DNA of 38,862 bases from Mycobacterium asiaticum (lineage in GTDB: Bacteria > Actinomycetota > Actinomycetes > Mycobacteriales > Mycobacteriaceae), in contig NZ_LZKQ01000231.1 in NCBI RefSeq assembly GCF_001668675.1, forward strand, positions 1 to 38,862, in the 5' to 3' direction. Below the pieces are notes generated by a model. The model saw only the letters and a list, made by a program, of their open reading frames with translations, did no database searches and had not been told where the DNA came from. The position numbers and the translations under genes are program-made. Every line of letters begins with the position of its first letter. The first letter of the stretch is position 1. Shown piece after piece: positions 22,546 to 30,006 of the stretch.

Positions 22546-23115
22546 ATGAATCTGCATCAAGTTCTGGGCAGCGCCGAACGACTCGAGGTCCTCGACCGGC
22601 CCGCACAGGTCAGCGCTCGGGTCGCCGGACGGGTGGTCGGCCGCGGTGGCCGGGCCAGGCTCCTGCGCGGATCCTGGCTCGGCCACCCCGTCCACCCGCT
22701 GCTCATCACGATCCCGGTCGGCACTTGGATGACGTCGGCGGTCTTCGACGTCATCTTCAAAGACGTCACCACCGCCCGCCGACTCATTGCCGTCGGTCTG
22801 GCCGCCACGCCACCTACGCTGCTGGCCGGCTGGGCGGATTACACGCTGCTCGGCCGGCGACAGCAGCGGGTAGGGCTTGTGCACGCGCTCTCCAATTTCG
22901 CCGGTGTGGTGATGTTCTCCCTCTCCTATCGGGCGTACCGCAAAGATCGACTCCGGGCGGCGCGGGTGTACACCCTCGCCGGCCTCACCGCGATCAGTGT
23001 GGGCGGCGCACTCGGTGGGCACCTTTCCTATGCGCAGGGCGCCGGGATGTTCCGGTGGGAGCCGCTTCGCGCGGTGACACACCGCAGTCCGGTCGAATAC
23101 CAGCGCGCCGCGTGA
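22546..23115 (+). CDS. DUF2231 membrane protein
   Basis: The 189-aa protein has about four transmembrane helices after a polar N-terminus. The family motif GHPVHPLLITIPVGTW (about 46-61) carries conserved histidines that may bind heme or metal, and a GGHLSYAQG segment follows the last helix. DUF2231 proteins are often linked to redox or Rieske-type proteins, but none is adjacent here. The start ATG has no strong Shine-Dalgarno. It ends 1 bp before the stop of the convergent Gre-like gene. Confidence 0.87.
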   Translation: MNLHQVLGSAERLEVLDRPAQVSARVAGRVVGRGGRARLLRGSWLGHPVHPLLITIPVGTWMTSAVFDVIFKDVTTARRLIAVGLAATPPTLLAGWADYTLLGRRQQRVGLVHALSNFAGVVMFSLSYRAYRKDRLRAARVYTLAGLTAISVGGALGGHLSYAQGAGMFRWEPLRAVTHRSPVEYQRAA

Positions 23116-23116
23116 A

Positions 23117-23584
23117 TCACGCCGCGCCCGTGTGCATCCCGTAAGGGACCGCTCGCAGCAGTGTGACGGTGAGCTGCGCGCCGTTGGGCATGGCGTAGGT
23201 TCGCCGCTCGCCGGGGCGCGCCCCTTCCAGCGCGGCGCCCAACGGGGATTGCACGGAGTAGACCTCGAGGTCGCCGGGTTCGGTACCGCGCAGACCTAGC
23301 AGGAAGGTCTCGACTTCTCCGGTGTCGTCGTAGCGGATGGTCAAGACCATTCCCGGCTCGGCGATCCCGTCATCCGGCGGGTCCTGGCCGACGGTCACGT
23401 CGACCAGCAGATCGTGGATTTCCTGGATCCGCGCCTGCCAGCGGTGGATGTCATCGGCGCGGTCCTCGTCAGCGCCGTCGATCGCGGCGAGACACCATCG
23501 ACGCAACGTCGCCAACTCTCGCTGCAACCGGTCGTGGGCCTGCTTCGAGATCCACACCCGCTGCACATTGCGTTGCACCGTCAC
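23117..23584 (-). CDS. GreA/GreB-family transcription factor-like protein
   Basis: The 155-aa protein has a shortened N-terminal coiled coil (HDRLQRELATLRRW and RWQARIQEIHDLL) and a C-terminal FKBP-like Gre domain ending VQSPLGAALEGARPGE, with YAMPNGAQLTVTLLRAVP after it. The coiled coil is too short for normal GreA, and its tip (DGADEDRADD) is acidic but unlike the standard GreA tip. It may act like Rv3788-type Gre homologues that bind RNA polymerase without transcript cleavage. GTG 23584 follows AAAGGA; a TTG further upstream was rejected. A long hairpin lies upstream. Confidence 0.8.
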   Translation of the reverse strand: MTVQRNVQRVWISKQAHDRLQRELATLRRWCLAAIDGADEDRADDIHRWQARIQEIHDLLVDVTVGQDPPDDGIAEPGMVLTIRYDDTGEVETFLLGLRGTEPGDLEVYSVQSPLGAALEGARPGERRTYAMPNGAQLTVTLLRAVPYGMHTGAA

Positions 23585-23608
23585 TATCTGTCCTTTCCTA
23601 TCCAAGTG

Positions 23609-23654
23609 GTCGTCGCCAGGGGCGGGCGGGGAGACAGCAACCGCCCCTGACGAC
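23609..23654. other. Long intergenic stem-loop upstream of the Gre-like gene
   Basis: CAGGGGCGG (23617-23625) pairs with CCGCCCCTG (23641-23649), with outer GTCGT/ACGAC arms (23609-23613, 23650-23654) and a 3-base bulge. It lies between two minus-strand genes; terminator or attenuator inferred. Confidence 0.45.
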
Positions 23655-23660
23655 TGGGAG

Positions 23661-23675
23661 GCCCCGTCCGGGGGC
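23661..23675 (-). terminator. Terminator-like hairpin after the Rv1733c-like gene
   Basis: GCCCC/GGGGC arms around a 5-base loop, 9 bp past the stop of the gene at 23684 on the minus strand. No T-run follows, as is common in mycobacteria. Confidence 0.3.
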
Positions 23676-23683
23676 AGAGTTCG

Positions 23684-24310
23684 TTACGGCCGGCTGGGGT
23701 GCTCGGTGCCCTCGCCGGTCACCAGCTCGGGCCGCCAATCGGCGTCGCGGGCCCGGTTGCACGCCGCTCGGGTGCCCGCGAAGAGGGCCGCCGCGGCGAC
23801 GGCCACGTTCAACCAGATCGCCAGGGCCACCAGCACCGCCTCCCTGGCCGCGGACATGTGCGGCGGGCCGACGTAGGAGCCGTCGGGGTTCACCCAGATG
23901 TCAATCACCTCTCCCGGCTTGGGTGCCCTTTCCGACTGGACCAGACCGGTGTGCTCGGCGCCGGCGGCGAACCACCGGGCCTGCACCCAGGTGCTGTCGC
24001 TGCGAGCTGGGCGGTCGAGGACGGTCGCCTCGACCGAGATACGGCTCTGTGCCTGCTCGGCGTGGGAGCGGGCACGCGAGTCGTGGATCGCGGTGCCGAC
24101 GGCGGCCGCAACCGGGGCCGCGAGCAGCGTCACCGTGACGGCCAACGCCAGGACCAGCGCTTCGATTCGGTCGCTTCGGCGGATCAGAGGATTGCGGCCG
24201 AACAGCACCCGAACCCACCGCGGCAAACCCAGGGTGAAGGTCTCCATGCCGGCACCCTCGTCAGAGCGGTGGCGGTCACGCCGTCGCTGATCGGGTTGCG
24301 GGGTAAGCAT
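23684..24310 (-). CDS. Rv1733c-family transmembrane protein
   Basis: The 208-aa product matches the mycobacterial Rv1733c family in length and layout. The conserved block FGRNPLIRRSDRIEALVLAL leads into a first helix (AVTVTLLAAPVAAAVGTAI) and then HDSRARSHAEQAQ. A loop domain has VQARWFAAGAEHTG, then GEVIDIWVNPDG. A second helix (AVLVALAIWLNVAVAAAALF) and a basic tail follow. Rv1733c is a DosR-regulon (dormancy) membrane antigen of unknown activity. ATG 24310 follows AGGAG and gives the expected length; ATG 24247 is an alternative. A convincing DosR box was not found upstream. Confidence 0.82.
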   Translation of the reverse strand: MLTPQPDQRRRDRHRSDEGAGMETFTLGLPRWVRVLFGRNPLIRRSDRIEALVLALAVTVTLLAAPVAAAVGTAIHDSRARSHAEQAQSRISVEATVLDRPARSDSTWVQARWFAAGAEHTGLVQSERAPKPGEVIDIWVNPDGSYVGPPHMSAAREAVLVALAIWLNVAVAAAALFAGTRAACNRARDADWRPELVTGEGTEHPSRP

Positions 24311-24445
24311 CGGTGCTCCTATCGGGCAGGCGCGTCGGGCGTCCTGCTCTCTTCGACACCTCCATGGTGAAGCGGCCGACAGCCACCCGCGTTGACGGAA
24401 CCGGACAATCCGGCACCCGCGCATTGTCCCGTTGCGACAGGACGA

Positions 24446-25969
24446 TCAGTAGATGTCGCCCGCCGCGAGCTGGATCATCATGGCCAACCGTTTCTTGGGG
24501 TCGTCCAGCGCCAGATTGGTGAGATCGGCCATCTTGCGCATCCGGTACCGCACGGTGTTCTCGTGCACGCCCAGCCGCTCGCCGGCCTCCGCGGGATCGC
24601 CCTGCGCCTCCAGCCAGGCCCGCAGCGTGGCCACGTACTCGGTACCGTTCGCGGTGTCGTGGCGACGCAGTTCGGCCACCGGCCCGCGGTCCGGGGACCG
24701 ACCCGACCGCGCTGCCGTCCGCAACCGCTGCAACAGGATGTCGTCCCATGACTCGTCGTACACCGGCGTGGCGGCCCTCGGCGACGCCTCGTGTAGCGCC
24801 AGACACTCGTCGGCCTCTTGGCGCGCGATGGGCAGGTCGGACACTTCGACCGCTCCGCTGATGCCTGCCACCACCGTCGCCCCCTCCGGCAGTGCGGCCC
24901 GCAAGCCGGTGACCCAGCGGCGCGCAACCGCGGCCTCGCCCCCGGGGAGCAGCGTGTACACCGTTTTCGCCACCAGGGCACTGCGGCCGGGCCGCGACCA
25001 GCCGAACCCGGCGGTGGCGCGCTCGAATGCCAGCAGCAGCGCGGCATCCCGTTCCCGGGCGATGGACGCCTGCAATGCGATCACCCGCAACGGGCCCGGC
25101 GGCAGTCCCAGCCTGGTGATGACCGTGGCGGCGGCGGCGCTGCCTTCCAACAACCGGATCACCAGATCGGATTCGACCTGGCGCTCGAGGTCCGCGCTGG
25201 CCCGTGACCGAAGCAGATGCAGGGCGACGGTGTGCGCCCCGTCGGCGAGCGCGGCGCGCGCGGCGCCGTCCAGTGGCGCCGAACACGCCACCCACACCGA
25301 CCCCATGAGTTCGCGTCCCGAGCGCACCGCCACCACCATCCGACCGGTCAGGCCGTGCTCGGCGTCCTGCGGGATGAACAGCGGGTCATCGGAGACTTCC
25401 AGGTGGGCGAATACACCGTCGGCCTCGAAGAACTTGCGCAGGCGCTCGGGTGTCTGCCGCAGCAGGATGGTCTCCACCCGCGCCGGATCGGCGTGCTCCT
25501 GCAGCCGCGAATAGGCCAGCACCTGCATCAGGCGATCGTGAATCACCACGGCACTCCCGATGGCGTCGGCCAGGCTGTCGGTGAGTGCGAACAGATCGGT
25601 CGGACCGCGGCCGGCCGCGGTTTCGCGGCCCTCGAGCACCAGCCCGTAGACGACGGCCGCCAGTTCGCTCCAGGAGAGCGCGTCGTCAACCACCAGCACC
25701 GCGCCGACCCGCGCGTCGTCATCCGGCTTCGTGGGCACGGTGCTGGCGCGCACCAACACCACCACGGCATGCGCCGACGCCGCCCATTGCAGCGCTTCCT
25801 GGTACGACGCGGCATCGATGGCCAGCAGCACATCGCCCAGCACGGGACCGTTCTGGGCAGCCTCGTGGATTACGACGCTGCCCAGTTCGGTCGATCGCGG
25901 AACCGTCGCCGAGCGCAGCCGAACCCCGTAGCTGCCCAGCACATTGACCAGGCGGTCCAAAGTGATCAC
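24446..25969 (-). CDS. PucR-family transcriptional regulator
   Basis: The 507-aa protein ends in the PucR C-terminal helix-turn-helix: GDPAEAGERLGVHENTVRYR with RMRKMADLTNL (about 460-490). Preceding residues form a GGDEF-like degenerate domain (from about residue 290, LLPGGEAAVARRWVTG), and the N-terminal 130 residues resemble the purine-catabolism-type sensor region. Such proteins usually regulate a neighbouring catabolic gene. The divergent epimerase gene at 26104 is the natural target; a perfect 17-bp palindrome lies between the starts. The ligand is unknown. Confidence 0.9.
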   Translation of the reverse strand: MITLDRLVNVLGSYGVRLRSATVPRSTELGSVVIHEAAQNGPVLGDVLLAIDAASYQEALQWAASAHAVVVLVRASTVPTKPDDDARVGAVLVVDDALSWSELAAVVYGLVLEGRETAAGRGPTDLFALTDSLADAIGSAVVIHDRLMQVLAYSRLQEHADPARVETILLRQTPERLRKFFEADGVFAHLEVSDDPLFIPQDAEHGLTGRMVVAVRSGRELMGSVWVACSAPLDGAARAALADGAHTVALHLLRSRASADLERQVESDLVIRLLEGSAAAATVITRLGLPPGPLRVIALQASIARERDAALLLAFERATAGFGWSRPGRSALVAKTVYTLLPGGEAAVARRWVTGLRAALPEGATVVAGISGAVEVSDLPIARQEADECLALHEASPRAATPVYDESWDDILLQRLRTAARSGRSPDRGPVAELRRHDTANGTEYVATLRAWLEAQGDPAEAGERLGVHENTVRYRMRKMADLTNLALDDPKKRLAMMIQLAAGDIY

Positions 25970-26034
25970 GCGGCGCTCCCCAACAGGACTGCTGCCAGCG
26001 TAATCAGCAAACCCCGCGGTGTCCCCCTATTTTT

Positions 26035-26057
26035 CGATGCCACTGGCATCGTAATAT
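26035..26057 (+). promoter_or_regulatory. Palindromic operator abutting a TAATAT -10 element
   Basis: CGATGCCA-C-TGGCATCG (26035-26051) is a perfect 17-bp palindrome directly followed by TAATAT (26052-26057), a good -10 box for the gene at 26104. The palindrome occupies the promoter spacer, the usual place for a repressor site. PucR is a candidate binder. Confidence 0.6.
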
Positions 26058-26103
26058 GGGAACCGTGGGCCGTCGCCCGGACGAGCCATCGTGAGGGAGA
26101 ACC

Positions 26104-27105
26104 ATGCTGATCGGCGTCACCGGCGGGACCGGATACCTGGGAGCGCACTGTGTACGAGCCCTGCTCGCCCAAGGTCACCGCATCCGCCTACTCGTCGAAC
26201 CCGGGGCGGCCGACGCCCCGGTAGTTCGCAAGGTTTCCGAACTCGGCGAGGTTGAGGTACGCCAGGGCGACATCCGGCAGCAGCGCACCATCGAGGCGTT
26301 GCTGGACGGCTGCGACGCGGTGCTGCACGCCGCCGGCGTCGTCGGCACCGACAACCGTCGTGCGGCACTGATGTGGGAAGTCAACGCCTACGCAACGGAG
26401 TCGCTGCTGGGGCACGCGGTGCGGACGGGTCTGGATCCGGTTGTGATGGTGAGCAGCTACAGCGCCCTGTTCCCGCCGCCGGACGGCATCATCGGCCCCG
26501 ACACCCCGACCGCGCCGGGTCGCAGCCCGTACGCGCAGACCAAGGGCTACGCCGATCGGGTGGCTCGCAAGCTGCAGGACGAGGGTGCACCCGTTGTGAT
26601 CACCTATCCGTCGAGCGTGGTCGGGCCGGCCTTTCACACCGCACCGGGTGTGACCGAGCGCGGCTGGGCGCCGGTAGTGCGACTTGGCATCGCGCCCAAG
26701 TTGCGCGGCGGCATGCAGATGATCGACGTCCGGGATGTGGCCGAGGTGCATGCAGCCCTGATGAAGCCGGGACGCGGGCCGCGGCGCTATGTGTGTGGCG
26801 GGGAGCTCGTCCCGTTTGACGACATGATCACCGCCCTCGAGCGTGGGGCCGGTCGCCGTTTCATCCGAATCCCCTTGGATCACCGGGTGTTCCGCGCCTT
26901 GAGCAGGGTCGGTGATGCGCTGTCGGGGATCGTGCCGCTGGGTGACGGGCTCAGTTACGAGGCCGCGCTGCTGTTGATCGCGGCCACGCCGACCGACGAT
27001 TCACGCACGCTGGGCGATTTCGGCATGACGTGGCGGTCCCCGGTCGACGCCATCGTTTCGTCTTTTCCGCGGCACCACGTCGGTGAGACAGCGAGCGGGG
27101 TGTGA
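26104..27105 (+). CDS. NAD-dependent epimerase/dehydratase
   Basis: The 333-aa product is an extended SDR. The Rossmann motif GVTGGTGYLGAH (4-15) starts the protein; an HAAGV strand follows and the YAQTKGYAD segment carries the catalytic Tyr and Lys (YxxxK), preceded by VSSYSA. The C-terminal half includes YPSSVVGPAF and a substrate domain with a hydrophobic stretch near residue 260-300, as in 3-beta-hydroxysteroid dehydrogenase-like or cinnamoyl-CoA reductase-like members. The substrate is unknown. ATG 26104 follows GAGGGAGAA. It converges with the LAL regulator gene (12 bp between stops). Confidence 0.9.
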   Translation: MLIGVTGGTGYLGAHCVRALLAQGHRIRLLVEPGAADAPVVRKVSELGEVEVRQGDIRQQRTIEALLDGCDAVLHAAGVVGTDNRRAALMWEVNAYATESLLGHAVRTGLDPVVMVSSYSALFPPPDGIIGPDTPTAPGRSPYAQTKGYADRVARKLQDEGAPVVITYPSSVVGPAFHTAPGVTERGWAPVVRLGIAPKLRGGMQMIDVRDVAEVHAALMKPGRGPRRYVCGGELVPFDDMITALERGAGRRFIRIPLDHRVFRALSRVGDALSGIVPLGDGLSYEAALLLIAATPTDDSRTLGDFGMTWRSPVDAIVSSFPRHHVGETASGV

Positions 27106-27117
27106 TCACGCCATTAC

Positions 27118-29856
27118 TCAAACCATTTCTAGAGCAAGGTTTCGCAATTCGCGCCGCGAGCTGACGCCCAGCTTCGCGAAGATGCGGCCCAGATGCCATT
27201 CCACTGTGCGCGGACTGATGAAAAGCTGGGCGCCGATTTCGGAGTTGGTACAGCCCTGCCGCGCCAGTAGGGTGATCTGCCGTTCCTGCGTGGTGAGGCC
27301 GATCGCGGTGCCCTTCACCGGCTTGTGCACCGCCTCGCCGGTAGCTTGCAGTTCGCGGCGCGCCCGCGCGGCGAAGCCCGCTGCGCCCATTTGAGCGAAT
27401 AGGTCGTAGGCGCAGCGCAGCTGAGCCCTGGCATCTGCGCGGCGATTCGCCCGCCGCAACCACTCGCCGTAGACCAGGTGGGTGCGCGCCTGGTAGACGA
27501 CCACCGGGGTGCGCGACAGGTGCTCCACCGCCGCCCGATAGTCCGCGCCCGGGTCGGCGCTTACACCGACGAGCGCTCGCGAACGCGCGGCGATGCCCAG
27601 CGCGGTCTCGGTTCCGCTGGCCCGCGCGCGTTCGTTGATATGCGCGAGAAACTCAGCGGCCAGGTCGGTTTCGCCGCAGTAGGCGGCGGCCTCCACCGCT
27701 TCGGTGAGCAGATACGACGACATGCCGATGTCGTCGTGTTCGAGCCCGGCCCGCGCCGCCGCCAACGCTTTCGGGTATTGCGACAAACCGTTGTACAGGA
27801 CGGCCGTCGCATAAAGCGTGACCGAAACTTCGGTGCCCTCGCCGCGAGCGCTGGCCCCCTCGATGATCACCCTCGCAGATTCGAGACAGTGCTTCTCCTC
27901 GCCGCGGTAGGCAGCCAGGTACGGCACGATCGACAGGTGCGGCGGGGTGCCGGTCGCGGTGGCCAGGATCTCCACCTCCTGCAGCGCCGCCTCTGCGGCC
28001 GGGAAGTCACCGCGTGTCACCTTGAGCCCGGCGTAGGTCGACAGGGACGATGCGATGAGCGTCAATTCTCCTGTGGCACGCTGCATCTCGACTTGCCGGC
28101 TGGTGAGGAAGTCGTAGGCGTCCTGCTCGAACAGGTCCAGACAGATGCGATTGGTGATGTCGTGCCAGCGCGGATCCGACGTACCCGATCGGGTCTCCCG
28201 CACATACTCCGCAATCGCGGTTCGCAGCAGCGGCGCTGCGGCAACATAGCCATCAGTCAGTCGGACGATCAGTCCCTCCATCAACAGGTCGACCGTGTCG
28301 CGCCGACCCGCGGCCAGGCCGGCGCGGGCGGCCCGGGCAACTCGCTCCGGCGGACTTTCCGGGTCGAAAAAGCGGCCCACAATGAGGATGGACATCAGCG
28401 CCTCGAGATAGGTGTCCCGCGCCAACGCGGGGTCGATCTCGCCGAGCCGCTGGGCGGCGGCCAACAGCAACGGCGGCGCATCGGGACCACGACGTGCGGC
28501 CCACGCTAGCTTCGCACGTATCAAATCGACTCGGACACTGACGGATTCGTCGTCGGAGACTTCGCTTACGAGATCCAGCAGCCGCGTGGCGGCCTCTAGC
28601 GATCCCGCATCGAGCTTGGCCTGTGCGGCCTGTAATGCCAGCTGCACCCGCTGCTGACGATCCGGTGTCGCGTCGACGGCCGCTGCCCAAAACGCCGCGG
28701 CGGCCGCGATGCCACCGCGAGCCCGGGCGTGTTCGGCGACGCCCAGCAATTCGGTGGCGACCTCCTCGTCGGGGGCTGTAATGGAATGCGCGCGGTGCCA
28801 GGCCCGGTGGTCGGGAGCATCGCTGATTGCGCCGGCGAGCGCTTCGTGAGCCCGCCGCCGTTCCGAAAGCGGTGCATGACTGTAGATCGCGGAGCGAACC
28901 AGCGGGTGGCGGAACACGATGCGGCCGTCGACCGATAACAGGCCCGCCGTCTCTGCGGGCGCAGCGGCCTCGACATCGATTCCCAGCCGGGCCGCCGCGG
29001 ACCACAACCAACTCGGTTGTCCGGTCGGTTCCGCAGCGGCGATGAGACACAGCATCCGGGTAGGCGCCGGAAGCTGACTGAACTGCTCGATGAAGCTGTG
29101 CTCGATGCGCCCGGGAATAGACTTCCCGTGTGCCAGGCCGTAACCGCCGGCCAGGTCGGTCGGGTCAAGGCACCGGTGCAGTTCAAGCAAAGCCAGCGGG
29201 TTGCCCCTCGATTCCGCGACGATGCTGTCGCGCATGCGATCAGAGATCCGTCCGGGCAGCAGTGCCGCGAGCAGGGCCCGGGCGTCGCTGTCCGACAGAC
29301 CTTCCAGGACCATCTCGGGCAGGTCGGCCAATTCGGCGACCGGGGTCCGCGCGGCAAAAATCATGATGACGCGATCCGCCAGCAACCGTCGCGCCGCGAA
29401 GGCGATCGCCTGCAGTGACGCGCGGTCGACCCAGTGCGCGTCATCGACGACGCAAATCGTCGGTCGGCTTGCCCCCGCTTCCGCCAGCAGGGTGAGCACA
29501 GCCAACCCGACCAGCAGTCGATCCGGAGCACCGTCGCCTTCGCTGACTCCGAGTGCGACTTCCAGCGCAACCTGTTGCGGTTTGGGGAGCCGGCCCACCA
29601 ATTCTTGCAATGGAGCGCAAACTTGTTGCACCCCTGCGTGAACCAGTTCCATCTCGGACTCGGCTCCACTGGTGCGGATGACGCGGAAATCCGAGGCCTG
29701 CTCAAGCAGATGGTCGATCAGTGCGGTCTTACCGATGCCCGGCTCGCCCCGCACGACGAGCACGCCGCTGTGGCCTTCGCGCGCGCCACCCAGCAGGCCG
29801 GCCAGCAACTGCTGCTCCTGCCGCCGGCCCAGCAACCCGCAAATATTGTCGCGCAC
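27118..29856 (-). CDS. LAL-type LuxR-family transcriptional regulator with AAA ATPase
   Basis: The 912-aa protein is a large ATP-binding LuxR (LAL/STAND type). Walker A GEPGIGKT is at 37-44 and Walker B ICVVDD at 134-139. A long alpha-helical repeat region (about 380-830) probably binds an inducer. The C-terminal LuxR HTH reads LTTQERQITLLARQGCTNSE, then IGAQLFISPRTVEWHLGRIF (about 848-895). Such regulators usually activate a linked catabolic operon upon ligand and ATP binding. The divergent mdlC operon starts 150 bp away and is the likely target. The GTG start at 29856 has no good Shine-Dalgarno, so the exact start is uncertain. Confidence 0.9.
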   Translation of the reverse strand: MRDNICGLLGRRQEQQLLAGLLGGAREGHSGVLVVRGEPGIGKTALIDHLLEQASDFRVIRTSGAESEMELVHAGVQQVCAPLQELVGRLPKPQQVALEVALGVSEGDGAPDRLLVGLAVLTLLAEAGASRPTICVVDDAHWVDRASLQAIAFAARRLLADRVIMIFAARTPVAELADLPEMVLEGLSDSDARALLAALLPGRISDRMRDSIVAESRGNPLALLELHRCLDPTDLAGGYGLAHGKSIPGRIEHSFIEQFSQLPAPTRMLCLIAAAEPTGQPSWLWSAAARLGIDVEAAAPAETAGLLSVDGRIVFRHPLVRSAIYSHAPLSERRRAHEALAGAISDAPDHRAWHRAHSITAPDEEVATELLGVAEHARARGGIAAAAAFWAAAVDATPDRQQRVQLALQAAQAKLDAGSLEAATRLLDLVSEVSDDESVSVRVDLIRAKLAWAARRGPDAPPLLLAAAQRLGEIDPALARDTYLEALMSILIVGRFFDPESPPERVARAARAGLAAGRRDTVDLLMEGLIVRLTDGYVAAAPLLRTAIAEYVRETRSGTSDPRWHDITNRICLDLFEQDAYDFLTSRQVEMQRATGELTLIASSLSTYAGLKVTRGDFPAAEAALQEVEILATATGTPPHLSIVPYLAAYRGEEKHCLESARVIIEGASARGEGTEVSVTLYATAVLYNGLSQYPKALAAARAGLEHDDIGMSSYLLTEAVEAAAYCGETDLAAEFLAHINERARASGTETALGIAARSRALVGVSADPGADYRAAVEHLSRTPVVVYQARTHLVYGEWLRRANRRADARAQLRCAYDLFAQMGAAGFAARARRELQATGEAVHKPVKGTAIGLTTQERQITLLARQGCTNSEIGAQLFISPRTVEWHLGRIFAKLGVSSRRELRNLALEMV

Positions 29857-29870
29857 GCAAACATATTCGC
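29839..29870. promoter_or_regulatory. AT-rich direct repeat at the LAL gene start
   Basis: GCAAATATTGTCGC (29839-29852) and GCAAACATATTCGC (29857-29870) match at 11 of 14 positions with an 18-bp period, and stand out as AT-rich in a GC-rich region. The first copy lies within the first codons of the regulator gene. A regulator site is possible. Confidence 0.25.
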
Positions 29871-30006
29871 AGGAAACCGCCCCCGGGGCGCGCCGGAGAC
29901 CGGGGGTTTACCCGGGGTCGGCAACTGGGCACCGGTGCTTGACTCGACGCCGTGGAAGGCGAGCGGCCGCCGCTTCCGCACTCGACGAGAAAGGCCGTGT
30001 GCTCCG

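Noticed and set aside
24311..24460. DosR box upstream of the Rv1733c-like gene
   Set aside because: GGGAC half-sites exist, but no 20-bp symmetric site close to the DosR consensus was found by eye.
29906..29932. GTTT-N17-GGGCAC before mdlC as a SigF promoter
   Set aside because: The -10 differs from the consensus, and a catabolic operon beside a LAL regulator is more likely activator driven.
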